DNA of 64,000 nucleotides, from positions 26,524,527 to 26,588,526 of the forward strand of contig NC_030384.2 in NCBI RefSeq assembly GCF_001625215.2, in the 5' to 3' direction. Positions 9,505 through 23,208 of this stretch are shown here, piece by piece. The notes below the pieces were generated by a model. The model was not told where the DNA came from. It ran no database searches and saw only the letters and a program-made list of their open reading frames with translations. Positions within the stretch are counted from its first letter, which is position 1. Each line of letters starts with the position of its first letter. This stretch comes from Daucus carota subsp. sativus (taxonomy: Eukaryota > Streptophyta > Magnoliopsida > Apiales > Apiaceae). Made by a program: the position numbers and the translations under genes.

Positions 9505-12500
9505 ATGAAAGGACTACGGCGAAGTAAAAGTTCGTCGAAATCATCTTCGTCAGCGTCTCGGAATCAATTGAGATCACTTTTTGTTGTTGCTTCGTCCTCA
9601 CCCGCCTCCATTTCTTCTTCTGATCGGTGAGTTTTTTGTTCGCTTTCGATTTCTTCTAGTAGACACTGATTCAGCTCAAGCTTAGCTAATTCTCGATGTT
9701 TTTGTTCGGATCTCTTTTTCAATTGTGACATCTTTTCACTACTGCTTTTCTTTTCCGAATTAGGTTATCAAACAGTCGAAGAAGAATTTAACTAATTTTA
9801 ATATTTTGTTTTGATTTCCATAATTAGGAAAACTCTTTTAACAGCCTAATATGTATTTATTCTACTATGTTTTAGTTATTGATTTGTTCTGCTTGTTTTG
9901 GTTGCTTTTTCAGTTGTTCAGTAGTAGTGATAAGTCAGTTGATGTTATCCATGTTCGCTAGATGCTTCTAAATTGGTTATACGTTTGTTCCTTTTCTACA
10001 TTTCTTTTTTGCTTTGATTTAGACAGTATGAGATGTATGCTTGTGATAGCTTTACCTTGAATTGCCATTGTGCTGTGTTATGCGGAACACTTTGAGTTGT
10101 AACGGACTTTGCTTAAGCCAATAAATTTGTATCATCTTATATGAATGTTAACTAAATCATCCAGATGAGACTACACATGTAAGATATTTAAGTTAACCCT
10201 ATTAATTGTGAAGGCTTCTTAGATTAATTCCAAACACCAAAATTGTCTGTTGAGCTCTTGCATTACCTGTTTTGGTACTTATACCAGAACAGAAGATGGG
10301 ATGCTACATAAATATATTGGATTGCACTAGAAGACACTATAGCTTGATGGTATTGTTTGGAGAGATGTGATAAAATAATCTACGACTTTACATACTAAGA
10401 AGTTGTACATATATCAGTAGATCATTATTAAAAGCTGTGATTGAGGAGTGTACCTTCCCTTTTTTTTTGGATAATTAAACACACTCACTTACCAATCTTG
10501 TCTTTGACAAGATTTTGGCAAGATTTGAAACCTTAACCTCCAGTAAGTGGAGCAAGGAGATACCATCTGCCCAAGAGGTGTACCTTTTGTTTTACATATA
10601 GTCATTTAATTGCAATTTACATTATTCCAGAAAAATAAGAAACTCTTTTGTCACAGTTTTTGTAATTTCTATACCAAACGAAGCTTTACCTGGTTGGGTT
10701 TGGAATGAAACGGAGGTTGGAAGGTATTGAATAGAATAAATGGGATTAGAGGTGGAAAAGTAAGATGGAGGAGGTGAGTTTGGAGATGATAAGAGTGTTA
10801 AAATTTTATTAGTTTTTTGAAGAATATGACTTATGAGTGGTAGAAATGAATGAACATTTCTAACTTCCAATTTTGTTACATTCCATCAAACCAAAAGCAA
10901 AACTAGTTTGTTGTTTAATTCCTATTGTCCTTGTTGATTCAGTTGCATATCCTGTTCTCCATTCTTTATTCGTCGCAAGCTTTAACAGCTTTTTTAAACA
11001 CTCCATCTTTCTCATCTACTCTGTTCTAATTTGCCTGCTTTCTTCCTTTCCCTTGGCATGCACTACTACAATATCGCTCTTTCTATTTTAGTGAAGGAAT
11101 GGTATGGCAGCAAAAGAAAGCTTAACAAAATGTTTGTGCTTATGCATTTGCCAGGACATCTTATAAAATGATCTTAAATTACCAGAGCATAGTACTAACC
11201 TTCACCTGAATTTGATTTTGGAGGGTCATTTATAGTGGAAACGACAAAAGGGCGGGTCACTTAGTTTAGTACCAGGTCACTTTCTCTAGACTCTATCATA
11301 CAATAAAATTGAAGTGGTATGGTTGTATGTGTTTGAAGTGGTATGATTGTACTTGTATTTTTCCACTGAAGCTGAAAAACATGTTATTTGCCTGAAAAGA
11401 ATAATAAAGATCTGAGACCTAAGAGAAATATTTGTAATATAAAAGTTAATGAAGAAGATTAAAAATTTCCAGAACTCTCTGGGGAGAAGTGAGAAATAAG
11501 AGAACACCAATCTAGCATCAAGAATCACCACCCCCTTTTTTTAAAAATTATCGAAATCTAGTTTAATGAAGTTCTCAACCAATACTTTAGGTGACAAAAT
11601 GATATGTCATAGAGGGGATTCAGTTAAATATTGAGAAGATATGATAGAATTGGGCTGTGACAAGATCAAAAGGACAAAAATGCATCCTGATGTCAAAGGC
11701 TGATAGGCAGACAAGTAACATATGATGTGGCTCTATTTTTATAATTTTTATTCACATCCAAAGGACCAAATAACTTAACAGTTAAACTGTTCATTGTATT
11801 TACTACATCACTGTATAATGAGCATAGCAAAAGCGAAAACCATAAGAGCAATGTTACATGGGAAGACTTGGACCCTCAGCATACATGTTCATTAGTTTAT
11901 ACTATATGCACCTATAAATTGATCTAAACTCTTACTTAATACTATGTAGTATGTACATAAAGATTTCATATATAATAAAATCAGTATCATTTTTATTCTT
12001 CCGTCTTATATCTATAGTCAAGAGCTAAAATAAAAATAATCAAGTGTTCTATAAGAATCTGAATTTCTTTTCTGTGAATAATAATGTCAAAAATTGACAC
12101 ACTCTCGTAAAGTTTCAATCTGAACCATGGGTGCAGTACTCAATCTGATGAATATTAATAAATTACCTTATTTACTTGTATAAAACTATAATGTTATTAA
12201 TTTTATAATGAGTTTGTTGCTTTACGTATGTGCTGAACCTATATGAGATGCAAAGGATTTCTACGGTGAATGTATAGAGGGTATTTTTGCAATTGCAGAA
12301 CCTATATTCACTAGGCCTGACAATCTGACACGTGACACGCTAACATGAAACAAAACAACACGAGAAAAATGGATATGGGTTTTGATTTCGATACACGAAA
12401 CACGGAAGTACAAGGACACGAAATTACACGATAGATTTCTTATCGGATATGGGTTTTCATTTTGAGTACACGAAAGTTCATGAAATATTATAAATATAAT

Positions 12501-15500
12501 TAACCCATATAATTTTATTTTTTATATGTTATAATATATTAAATACATAATTATGTAAACAACATATATTTATATGTATATGTAGATATATATTTGTATG
12601 GAATTGTATGCAAACATAAATATTTCATTCATTTAGTAAAGTTTTACATAAAAATATATTTTGATTAAAATTATATTACTAATATTTTTATATATAATGT
12701 ACATGAGAAGTACATGAAATATACACAAAACGTTTAGAATCGGATACGGGGTTTATTAAGTACACGAAATTAATAACGGGATGGATACGGATTTCACCTT
12801 TAACCTTTAAGTACACGAAACATGAAAATACACGTCATGTAGGCACACGACACAACATGATCGCCAGCTCTAATATTCACTGAGATACCTTATTATGAAG
12901 TATATGATATTTGTAATTTGACTGTTCAAAAGCTTGATTAAGTGCGACTGCTAATATCAGGGGTCATCTGAACTCTCCATGGTCTCGTTCAAGAAGAAAA
13001 CCTGCCCTGTCACCTGAGCAGTGGAAACTTCTCTTTACACCGGAGGGGAAATTTATTTGCGGTGGAGTTAAGTTTTTAAAAAAAGTCCGCAGTGGGGTAA
13101 GTCCAATTTGTATATTTTTCTCTGTTGTATATATGTTCGTGCTAATGTCTCAAATGACTTTGTGATGTAGGGTGTTGATCCTAGTATCAGGTCTGAGGTC
13201 TGGCCGTTTCTGCTTGGAGTGTAATTACCATTACCTTCGTCCTTCAATCTTTTTGCTAACTTGGCATTGTAAACAAGATATGAGATATTGTCAACAAACT
13301 TTATGACTTTTACTTTGCAGTTGATTTCATGCTTATCTGGTGTGTTTTCTGTGCATGATGTCTTATATTCCTCAAATCTTTTTACATGTACCAATATCAT
13401 CATAATTGTTTTAGTGATAAGTAGTGTACATCTTGGAGTCGGTCATAACAGGAGGTTTTTAATATTATTCTACTATCACCTCCAGTATTCCAGAAACTTT
13501 GGGTCTTCATTGGTGACTAGTTTGTTACATTTCTCTATTACATGGCAAAGTTTGAGGGACTCGGTGCATTCAATTTTCTCCTTGTCAAATAATTAGCAAA
13601 CATTTGGTCCGAGTTCCATGCCAAATCTGTTACAGGCCTCTGCTTACTATCCTATAATAACTTTTTAAATGTAAGTTAAAGCACACTTTTTAAGAACTGC
13701 TGGGTACTAGAGATGTGTACTTTCAGGAGTATGTGAGAACCGGATCTCCTATTTATATCATTTCTTGTCATCTGTACCCTGTCACGACCAAAATGTGCAG
13801 TAGAAAAGTTTTTCCAACCTGAGATCACTTGTTTTGAACGTATCTATAATTTTTTTTTTTTCATGTTTATGCTTTTTGAAATAGGCAATACAGTGTAAGG
13901 TTGAAGTCATGTGCGTGCGGAAGCTTTTATGTCTCAACGTTTGCATATAATTAGTAAAACAAAACCCATTTTTTTCTAATGTAAATCTTTGTTGGTAGTG
14001 TGCGATGTTGTGTGCATTAGTAACTGTATATGATCTTTCTCTGTGTTGATTAATTAGCTAATGATTTTGTTTATGGTTTTTCCTTTGCAGCTACGAATTG
14101 AATAGTTCTGAAGAAGAAAGACGTAAATTGAGAACCGAGAAGAGGTCAGCCTTCTAGCTTTATATCATACATTATTCAAGCTTCTTTTCTAGTAGATTAA
14201 AAACATGTTTTGACCCTATCATACTAGTCTATCCATCTATTAACATAATATTGGTATTGAGAGTGGTGTAAGGTATCAGTATTGCCAAATTCAGCAATAA
14301 TATTAATTTATTTAAGTAGATAGTCACAAACAATGACTGTTTGACTCTACTATCAAGAAAATTGTGGGTAGACTTTTTTAGTTTGTTACCTTTGTTTTCA
14401 TATGCATAAAGTAAGCATCGGTATTGTAGAGTTTGACTACCCGGATCTGAATTGTCGGATATTTCTAGCACATGTAGTAAACGGATCTGATATTTCGTTT
14501 TTGTTGCAGAAAGGAATATGAAAAACTAAGGAGGCAGTGCAAACAACTTCTAGATTCCAACAACAGTCTGAAGGTGAAAGAAAGTAGTGGGGATAACAAG
14601 ATTGAAGATAACGAGAATCATAGTCATGTCATAGATTCTGCTGCTGACACTGAAGAAGACACAAGTACTAGGAATTCTCCATGTTGGAAGGAGATGAACC
14701 CTTCTGCTGAATGCTCAGATGATGTCTCAAGTGCCTTGCTGGAAAAGGATGCTGGTTCAGAAAGAGTCACAGATGTTAAAACTTCGGACACGGATTCATC
14801 AGACTCAGACTCGGACTCGTCTGTTGAAGTGAGTCAAACTTTTACTACAACAGAGAGCACCGAGGAGAAAGGTCCTGAAGTTGCATCTAATGCAGATTCT
14901 TCTAAAACTGAAAGCCAGTCAACACCGACCAAAAAGGAAGATTTTACCACTTGGCAGCGGATCATCCGTCTAGATGCAATTCGTGCTAATGGAGAATGGG
15001 TGGCATATTCTCCGGCACAGGCTGCAGTGTCAGCTGAAAGGGCTATGAGTTCTGCCGAGGCTGTTGGGCTGAAGGACTATGATCACCTTGAGCCATGCTT
15101 GATCTTTCATGCTGCTCGACTAGTTGCTATACTTGAAGCCTATGCGGTGTATGACCCTGAAATCGGCTACTGCCAGGGTATGAGTGATTTACTTTCTCCA
15201 ATAATAACAGTGATGGAAGAAGACCATGATGCTTTCTGGTGTTTTGTTGGATTTATGAAGAAAGCTCGGCATAATTTCAGGCTTGATGAGGTGGGGATCA
15301 GAAGGCAACTAAATAGGGTTTCTACTATTATCAAATGCAAAGATTCTCGTCTTTTTAAACACTTGGAGAAGCTCGAAGCAGAGGATTGCTTTTTCGTGTA
15401 TAGGATGGTGGTGGTTCTATTCAGAAGGGAATTGACGTTTGAGCAGACAATTTGCCTCTGGGAGGTAATGTGGGCAGATCAGGCAGCTATCAGAGCTGGT

Positions 15501-15749
15501 ATCAGGAAGTCCGCGTGGAGCAGAATAAGGCAGTCAGCCCCACCAACAGAGGATTTGTTGCTTTATGCTATTGCAGCTTCTGTACTGCAGAGAAGGAAGC
15601 TAATAATAGAGAAATACAGTAGTATGGACGAGATAATCAGGGAGTGCAATAGCATGGCAGGACATCTTGATGTATGGAAGCTCCTAGATGATGCCCACAA
15701 CTTAGTGATTAATCTGCATGACAAGGTAGAAACTCCATTTGATGGCTGA
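9505..15749 (+). CDS. TBC-domain Rab GTPase-activating protein, five exons
   Basis: Exons 9505-9626, 12961-13096, 13171-13220, 14091-14144 and 14510-15749 keep frame and give 533 residues. TBC proteins speed GTP hydrolysis by Rab GTPases in membrane traffic. Seen: a basic Ser-rich N-terminus (MKGLRRSKSSSK), SPWSRSRRKPALSPEQWK, GVDPSIRSEVWPFLLGVY (start of the TBC fold), an acidic Ser/Asp-rich insert of about 130 residues, then the catalytic half. The dual fingers are present: arginine in IIRLDAIR (about R279) and glutamine in GYCQGMSD (about Q343). FVYRMVVVLFRREL and CLWEVMWAD also fit. It resembles the plant TBC1D15/GYP-like group; the target Rab is unknown. The 3.3-kb first intron contains an hAT MITE. 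The start follows the group's usual MK-L-RRS opening. Confidence 0.9.
12312..12872. mobile_element. hAT-superfamily MITE in intron 1 of the TBC gene
   Basis: A perfect 8-bp target duplication, ATATTCAC, flanks the element (12304-12311 and 12873-12880). The imperfect inverted ends TAGGCCTGACAATC and GATCGCCAGCTCTA fit hAT termini. Inside are many copies of an ACACGAAA-like motif in both orientations near the ends. There is no coding capacity; length 561 bp. Confidence 0.85.
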
Positions 15750-17954
15750 AGCTGGAAATCTGCGTGTATCTACTCTTTAGCACAAGAATATTGCTATGGT
15801 TGTGCATGGGTTTGTTGTACTAGTCCTGGGGAAGTGCAAACTGGGAAAGCAATACATCAGAGTGAAAGATATTGTCGAGTCTACAATGTGTTGCACCTTT
15901 GGCTTGAAAGATTTACGGCTATTACTTCATGTAAAGACTGAAAAAGATAAAAGTTGTAGCAAGGTAATCACATTCTGGGATCCTTTCTATAATGTGGCTC
16001 TTTCTTTATTGTCATGTTGTGATACTAAGTAGGCACATCTAAATTGGACAAAATTATCAGACGAATGGATTTGATGATACTCCCTTGTATTAGTCCCCAC
16101 GTTTCCAAATTGTAGTCATATTATTGACTCTAGAGCAGTATTTCAAGGGGGATTAACGGATAACGGATAGTTTCACAAATTATTTGTTTGGAGTTGCTCT
16201 TTCGAAAGTGTTTTTTTTTTTTTTTTTGAACTTCTATTTAGAAAAATAGTTCTAATAACAACTGTTTTTTAAGTACGACATGCTGAGTTTTTGCACATAT
16301 TTCAAAATACTTGGATTGTATGATAAAATTATAATTTTTATTAATTAATTTTGTAAATTCAGATTTTAATTACATATTTTTTCAAAAAATTTTTAAGATA
16401 ACTATTTTAGTTGTATGATCAAAATATTCAAAATTATGTGTGCTTTAAATATTTTGGAAAAAAGGTCTGACGGCAAGGGTAGGGTTGTTAAACGGATAAT
16501 TCGGATACGGATATAGATAATATTCGTTTTATTTGAAATACGGTCACGGATATTTTGAATAGATGTCGGATATTTTTATGACCAGGCTGTATTGATGATG
16601 ATTTTCGAACCAAATTCATCAAAATGTTTAATAACCAAACCAGCAGAATCCCTGAATCCCACAAAGTGAAAGTGGATGCAGCTTACCAGGTCCCCATGGT
16701 ACTGAATAGTGAATGCTGCTATATAAAATACTAAAAATTATCCAATTTTCAAGAGACAGAGAGAAAAAGTTAGATGTCCACATGCTTTAACCACTGCACT
16801 AGACGGCAGACGCCCATGCTAAAAACGACATGATAAATTATTTGTACCCTAAGTATGAAACGGTTTTTCTAGTATGTTGATGTGCGCATGTTCAATACTA
16901 AAAATCATGAGTTTGATTGATTCTTATTCCTTAATAATAGTGGATTCTCTTGCATATATAATAACCACACTACTTAGAATAAGCGAAACATATAAAATTT
17001 TGTGTTTAGCATATGCCTATGGGCATACACCAGATAAATCCTACGTCAAAATCACGGTAGCAAAAGAAAGTCAAAACTAAAGACGATGGACCCTTTGGGT
17101 GAGTTTAAAATAAGTGCTTATTTCTTAAAATAAAGAAGTGAAATAGAAGTGAGAAGCAAATTAAGACTTACAAGTGAGAAGTGAAATAGAAATTAAAAGT
17201 AAGTTAAGATTTACAAGTGATTAAAGTGTTTAGAAAAGAAGTAGAAAATGTGAAACAAAAACTAGCATTTCTAACTTATTATAGGTGCTTCTTAACTTTT
17301 TATATAAACAGTACAAATAAATGTTTCTAATTTATAAACCCAGAAGCCAGGCAACACCCTCGATATCTCCTTTCCCTGATCCAAAAGAATAATTGACATT
17401 ATTCATCGATGAATGTCGAGACCTAATAAAGTTCAGAATCCCTATTACGGAAAAAAAAACCTCCAAAAATATTAAAAAGAAAACTTAAAATCTTAATAAA
17501 TGAATTTTCAATCAATTGATTATTTTATGAACACCACCATATCTTTAACCTAAATAAATTAACAATATTACCTGAAATTTTCCAATTCTGAACGTATTAA
17601 TTATAGAAATCAATTTCTAGCAGACAAATAGTTTTACATCAGATGATTTTTTCTCCTATATCTCCAAACAGCTAGGGTTCTAGTTCATTTAATACAATTT
17701 TTATTAGATACACTTTTTCTCGACAAGATTTATTGGATATTCAAATAACCATGAATATATCTATCAAGATCGCTCTTTTTGTATTATTATTCCGAATCTC
17801 GAATTTACATGTATAAAATGCAAGTATATACATCCAACTGAAAGTCTAGCAACTTACCTCATTAAAACAAACAACAGCATCACAACACAATCATTTACTC
17901 TCTCTCTCTCTCTCGATCTCGCTAATCTTCTTCCTCCTCGAAATCTCCGCAGCA
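15750..17954. other. Intergenic between the TBC gene and Sec61 beta
   Basis: The first few hundred bases should be the TBC gene 3' UTR; the 78-residue open frame at 15796-16032 matches nothing I know. Near 16480-16590 there is a GGATA-rich stretch resembling an end of an hAT-type element. A segment near 16905-16965 resembles the unit duplicated at 21300-21629. A CT microsatellite at about 17898-17915 and a TATA-like TGTATAAAATG at 17811-17820 precede the Sec61 beta start. Confidence 0.45.
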
Positions 17955-18275
17955 ATGGCACGAGGCTCCTCTCAATCTCAATCCACCTCCTCCGCGGGTT
18001 CCACCCGACCCGGCCCGGTCGGCATCGCTCCCCGTGGCACCGCCGCCGCGACCGCCGGCATGCGCCGCCGTCGCCTCGGCGGATCCTCCAACTCCTCCTC
18101 CGTCTCCGCCTCCTCCGGCGGCAGCAACATGCTCAGATTCTACACCGACGACGCTCCCGGCCTCAAGATCACCCCCACCGTCGTCCTCGTCATGAGCGTT
18201 TGTTTCATCGGCTTCGTAACCGCTCTTCACGTCTTCGGTAAGCTTTATCGCTACCGATCTGGCGCTGGTAACTGA
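17955..18275 (+). CDS. SEC61B: Protein transport protein Sec61 subunit beta
   Basis: An intronless frame of 106 residues. Sec61 beta is the small tail-anchored subunit of the Sec61 translocon in the ER membrane. Seen: a Ser/Gly/Pro/Ala-rich cytosolic part, the GMRRRRLGG motif, a Ser-rich spacer, [18 protein letters not shown] just before the membrane, and one hydrophobic helix at about residues 74-96 ending in HVFGKLYR. Length and order match plant Sec61 beta. The coding region is far richer in GC (third positions mostly C or G) than its surroundings. The long open frame on the other strand (17922-18305) is a composition shadow. Confidence 0.95.
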   Translation: MARGSSQSQSTSSAGSTRPGPVGIAPRGTAAATAGMRRRRLGGSSNSSSVSASSGGSNMLRFYTDDAPGLKITPTVVLVMSVCFIGFVTALHVFGKLYRYRSGAGN

Positions 18276-19043
18276 TTTCACTTCTTTTTTCACTATCGAA
18301 TCCACTCGAACGCTTTCGATTTTATGATCTTGTAAATTTTGCTTTGTGCTACTGTAGACTTGATGATGATGAGGATTTTAGGTTCTGTGTCTCTCACTAT
18401 GATGATGTTGATCCTTTCGGAATAATCGATGAGTACTGTTAGTTCTGCTAGTTATTGATAGTTCGCCATGCTTGCTTCGTAATTGAGGTTGATCTATGAT
18501 AATCCTTTTGCTGACTCAGAATAATTGATAATTATTGTTAGTTTAATTATTCGTGAATGCTGATAGAATGATTACAGCTATGGGAACCTGGAAATGTAGA
18601 TACTCGTGCAAGTAAATCGTTTACCTATTGTGTGTTTTCGACATTGTGATATGTTACGAAAATGAATCCAAGGTACATTTTTAATCTCTTTTTCTTTGTC
18701 AGGAAGGTACATTTTTAATCTCTTGAATATGATATATGATTATTATTTTTAATTAGAAATGACAGGGATGTAAATCGTGCTCAGGAAAACTTCTAATTAG
18801 ATTAATAGTTTATCCTTATTTGTTCACGGATTGTGATTCAAGGAAACAGCTTTAGTATAGCTTATAATCAGAAAATATAATTTGTTACCATAAAACCTAT
18901 GACTTCCTCTCTTCAAGTAAGTTTTTCTTTGTGAAGCTAATTCACAGAGATAACTATGGGGGCCTTTGGATTGTGAGTGAGAATGGAATCGGGAATATGA
19001 ACAGGGCCATGGGGGTATGGGAATGGGTATCCCAAGTGAAGTA

Positions 19044-19972
19044 GAGCAAGTCCAACACTATGCTAAGAGGTTCCCTAAAAATATTATAAAATAATACTTC
19101 TTCCGTCCCACCCATTTCTTTCCACTTTCCTTTTTGGGTGTCCCATCCAATTCTTTACATTTCAAAACTTACCAAAAATAGTCAATGGGTCCCACCATTC
19201 TTTCCTTTTCACACTACTTTCTCTCCACTATCTATTTTTTATACATTAAAAATCAATGGGTCCCACCATTTCACCCACTTTTCTTCCCCTTTTCCACTAT
19301 TTTATACCTATTTCTTAACCTCCGTGCCCAACCCATTCGATAAGAAATGGGTGGGACGGAGGGAGTATTTCTTAGTGATTTAGCACAAGATTTAGCACAT
19401 GAGCTCCAATAGTACTCCCTATATCCATTCCCTATTATTATAATAATATTAAATTTAAATACTTTGAGATGTTGTGAAAAAGGAAATATTAAATTTAAAC
19501 ACTTTGGGATGTTGTGAAAAGGGAAATGATGTGGAGGAGAGAGGGAAATGAATATTTTAATGATAAAAATAGTTTAGAAGTGGCTAGCATATTCTAAAAA
19601 GCAAGTCCAATAGGTGTGCTAAATCAAGTCTTAAATCCAAAAATAGGGAATATGGGATAAAATTACGCTCCAACACTATGCTAGTGATGTGCTAAATCAC
19701 TAGCACAAGCCTCCCCTTCCCTATTTTTAGAATATGCTAGCCACTCCTAAACTATTTTTATCATTAAAATATTCATTTCTCTCTCTTCTCCACATCATTT
19801 CCCTCTCTCCTCCACACAAAAGTTGTTTAAATTTAATATTATTATAATAATAGGGAATGAATATAGGGAGTACTATTGGAGCTCATGTGCTAAATCTTGT
19901 GCTAAATCACTAAGACATATTATTTTATAATATTTTTAGGGAATCTCTTAGCATAGTGTTGGACTTGCTCTA
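19044..19972. mobile_element. Large fold-back element with a nested Stowaway MITE
   Basis: The two arms are long inverted repeats: AGAGCAAGTCCAACACTATG at the left meets CATAGTGTTGGACTTGCTCT at the right, and pairing continues for about 300 bp (AAATATTATAAAATAATA, TTAGTGATTTAGCACAAG, TTTAATATTATTATAAT). The left arm is interrupted by a Stowaway-type MITE (19097-19365). It has no coding capacity. Relatives with GAGCAACTCC-type ends occur at 22273-22660 and near 47304. The superfamily is unclear; a TA dinucleotide may flank it. Confidence 0.75.
19097..19365. mobile_element. Stowaway-like MITE nested in the fold-back arm
   Basis: The inverted ends (CTTCTTCCGTCCCACCCATT and AAATGGGTGGGACGGAGGGAG) are flanked by TA on both sides (19095-19096 and 19366-19367), the Tc1/mariner target duplication. 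The opposite arm of the host element shows the matching site without the insertion. Confidence 0.85.
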
Positions 19973-20574
19973 AGGAATGATTTACCCTCCAAGTGGGATA
20001 AGGGTTTCCTTTCCATGTCACAAAATTACAAATCCAAATACCAACACATGGGTTTGAGGTTTCGATTCTCGTTAACCGAGTTTATTAACCATGAACGGAA
20101 CACCCCCTATATGTATGGAGTACGGAGCAAGTGGAAATTAACGTGTTTCATGATCATTTCCATTTTGCTAATGTGAAGGGAAGACTTGAGTATTGTAGTG
20201 TTTCAGTCATTGTAATTAATATATACCGAGTTTTAACACAGTCACGGAGTATAGTAGTGCTCCTACTGTAAATATATAATTTGACCTGCATGTTATCAGC
20301 CATCAAGAATGGAGACTCCGACTGGAGGCTATGTGTTACTGGTACTGTTAATCACATTCAATCATCTCTAGAATTCTAATTGCGACTGCCTACTTGCTAT
20401 TTATCCATGTATGTTGTTATGTTTGATTTTGCTTTATGTTTGAAGTAATTTTGAAACAGGGGAGATTCTTAGGACTTTACGTAAAGACCCCGAGTCATTG
20501 TCTGCTAGGACATCCTTAGTTTTGAGATTTTAGGGATTAAAGTCTGTTACATTTTAAGGTGAGAGAGTTTTAGA

Positions 20575-20750
20575 TTAGTTAATAGGGTCTTTCTGCCCAC
20601 ACAGTGGAAGATTTTGATTGGTGAGAATTTTTGTGCATGCAGAGGGGCCATCATTATTAATGGGATGGGATGAGAGTTGATTGAAATTCAACACCTAACT
20701 ATAAAGTGATTGTTAGTGTGTGCCTAGGACACACACTAGAAAATCTGTAG
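20575..20750. mobile_element. MITE of the GTGTGCCC-end family, partial copy
   Basis: This aligns with the element at 25816-25994 read on its minus strand: shared blocks are GATTTTGAT(T/C)GGTG, ATTTTTGTGCAT, GCCATCATTATT and TGGGATGAGA, ending in GTTAGTGTGTG and CACTAGAAAATC. Its left end is not clear. Confidence 0.55.
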
Positions 20751-21299
20751 TTAATATGGACTTTTGAACTTGTTTATGTTCTTTTATACTACTTTATAGT
20801 GATAAGAATATGGGTCCGGATTCGATAAACAACTGATTGATGACAAATGATAAGCAATAGATGTAGCATACTGTCATCCCTTTTTCTTTCGCAAAAGGGA
20901 AAATTATCCCTTCAAGGATTTTTTTTTCCTTCCCCGCAGCGGCGATGGTATGCTGCTAAGAATCGTTTAACACAGATCACTTGTATTCCCTATCCCAAAT
21001 AGTTATATTAGAGGGAGTATCTCTTAGTGATAGTTATGGAGTTACTTGAGCTTGAACCATCACTACTCTCAGAAATACTCTAATCCGAATAACAGACGAC
21101 AATATGATTATAACCTCAGCCTGCCAGGCTTCAAATTTTAACACGATCCACAAATGAATTTTGATTATGTTTCTTGGGGCTTGAAATGAGACGGAGGTTA
21201 GTAGATTGATGCGAGTGTTGGGTTTAAATGGTTAATTAAATAGTGGTTTAATAGATTAATCAAGTCATTTATTTAAATTTCGGTTTTTCTAGTGTTCCA

Positions 21300-21629
21300 C
21301 TTATTGACTCTTATTTCTTAATAATGGTGGACTCCTTACATATACACAGTACACAACAAATTCTTTAGATTTTACTAATATTTTGTTAACCAGATGACAT
21401 TTTATATCTGCAACTTAGAATGTAAAAGTATCATCGATAAATCATAAAAAACCCCAAATTTAAACTTATTGACTCTTATTTCTTAATAATGGTGGACTCT
21501 CTACATATACACAATACACAACAAACTCTTTAGATTTTACTAATATTTTGTTAACCAAATGACATTTTATATCTGCAACTTAGAATGTAAAAGTATCATC
21601 GATAAATCATAAAAAACCCCAAATTTAAA
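21300..21629. repeat. Tandem duplication, two copies of a 165-bp unit
   Basis: Copy 1 (21300-21464) and copy 2 (21465-21629) differ at only a handful of positions, from CTTATTGACTCTTATTTC to ACCCCAAATTTAAA. A looser relative occurs once near 16905-16965, so the unit is part of a dispersed repeat that was locally duplicated. Confidence 0.9.
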
Positions 21630-22272
21630 ATTCGTATCTTGATGAATATAATGTTCCAAATATATATTTTCCGGTGAAAAGTGACTTGGACATGAAGGGA
21701 TATTTTTACACTCATTCAGCCATTGTTGGGGCGTGATATTACGAATTTAGTTAAAGAAAACCATATTCGAAACCAAAGCAATTGGGTTTAATTTAATTAC
21801 TATATCTTTTTATATTTCGGTTCTTTTAACAGGTTTAATTGAAATTTGGATATTTAAAATAAATTAAAACTTAAAAATATTTTTTATATTTATATTCAAA
21901 AAATGTATTTATTCAAAAAATTTAACGGTCCTGATTTTATTAATTTATAGAGATTTTATGGTATGCCATTTCGATAATTATATTTAAAAAGGCAGTATTC
22001 ACACTATTTATGGAAAATCTTGTCTTTTTCTTGAACTAAATTATTTGTTAGAAATTTGAAATATACAAAGGTTATCATATGCTATCTCTGTCGCATTTAA
22101 TTGTATACGTTTCTTTTTAACTGCTCGACACGCATTTCAATGCTCTTATGAAATATAGTTTGTAACTTATTTTTGAGATTTTCTGTTTCTGTATAAAAAT
22201 ATAACATCCAAACTTTAATTCAGAAAAAAAAAAATTTAAAATAGATTGCACAACAACACTTTACAGGAGTAA

Positions 22273-22660
22273 GAGCAACTCCAATGCATCCATTCCTTAC
22301 CTATATTTGATCTACATGGACAAGATTTGAGAATTGAGAACAAAAATAGCTCCTCCAACGCAACTCCCTATCCTCTATTAATTTTAGGTGAGAGAAAAGT
22401 TCAACCCCTTATTTGAGGGATGAAAAAGCAACCCCTATATGCTCCATGTCATCACCAGCTCATATCTCACTCTTATTTTTCTGTTATTTATTAGTTCAAT
22501 CTTTCTCTCTCCTTGAGTTGTATATATAAATTTAAAATATAGGAAATCAAATAGGGAACACCGTTGGAGTAAAATAGCTTTTTGATCCCCAATATTTTAA
22601 GTATCCATTAATATATAATATTTTAGGGGTTGAAAATAGGGAATTGCATTGGGCTTGCTC
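22273..22660. mobile_element. MITE with GAGCAACTCCAATG ends
   Basis: The left end GAGCAACTCCAATGCA and right end TGCATTGGGCTTGCTC (written across 22645-22660) form an inverted repeat, and inner CTCTATTA / AATAGGG segments also pair. The flanking bases do not give a clear target duplication, so the superfamily is open. Confidence 0.55.
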
Positions 22661-23208
22661 TGATAAAGTCCATGCCGCGTACCCCACCCAACGTATACTA
22701 CTAGGGGACGGAGGTTAATACTGTGTTCATTAAATGAAATTGAGAAGAACAGAATGATAAATATATTTTAAATTGGAGTAATACTTTAATTATTTTATTT
22801 CAAATTATTTGGACCGGAAAGAAGGAATGCTGGTTGACTTCAATATTATGTTTCCCTACCATTTCCTACCATTTTCGTCGTAGAAAATCTACACAGACTT
22901 GTTGTAGATAGTCAATATTTTCTTAAAACTTCTTCATAATAAATTATTTCATGGTCTCCTCTCCTTATTAAATTTCACCCCCTAATATTTACCTTCCCTC
23001 ATATAGAAATCATAATTCTTCGTTTGTACTCTTCCTCTGCCTTATTTTGAATTTGCTCAAATGAAAAAACTCATGTGATATCGAGTGTCGGCTTCTGGTC
23101 CCCGATAAATTTACCAAACAACAATGACTCTTCTGTCGATGATAAGCAAACCTCGTGACCAATGAACTAGAATCATTACAGAGAAAAGAAAGGAGAGAAC
23201 AAAAAAAG
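22661..23208. other. Upstream region of SABATH gene 1
   Basis: No gene. From about 23055 onward the sequence is the mirror of 26617-26830 (for example AAAAACTCATGTGATAT and GTCGGCTTCTGGTCCC against their complements), so the inverted duplication includes at least 150 bp of presumed promoter and leader. Confidence 0.6.

Noticed and set aside
10465-10585. Possible SINE-like stretch with TTTGAAACCTTAACC
   Set aside because: The B-box resemblance is weak and there is no A-tail or target duplication.
10640-10905. GGTTGGGTTTGGAATGAAAC ... CATTCCATCAAACCAAAAG as a Tourist-like element
   Set aside because: The ends only partly match the clear family members at 1136 and 50739, and no 3-bp duplication was found.
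17922-18305. 127-residue minus-strand frame, Gly/Ala-rich
   Set aside because: It is a GC-rich shadow of the Sec61 beta coding sequence.
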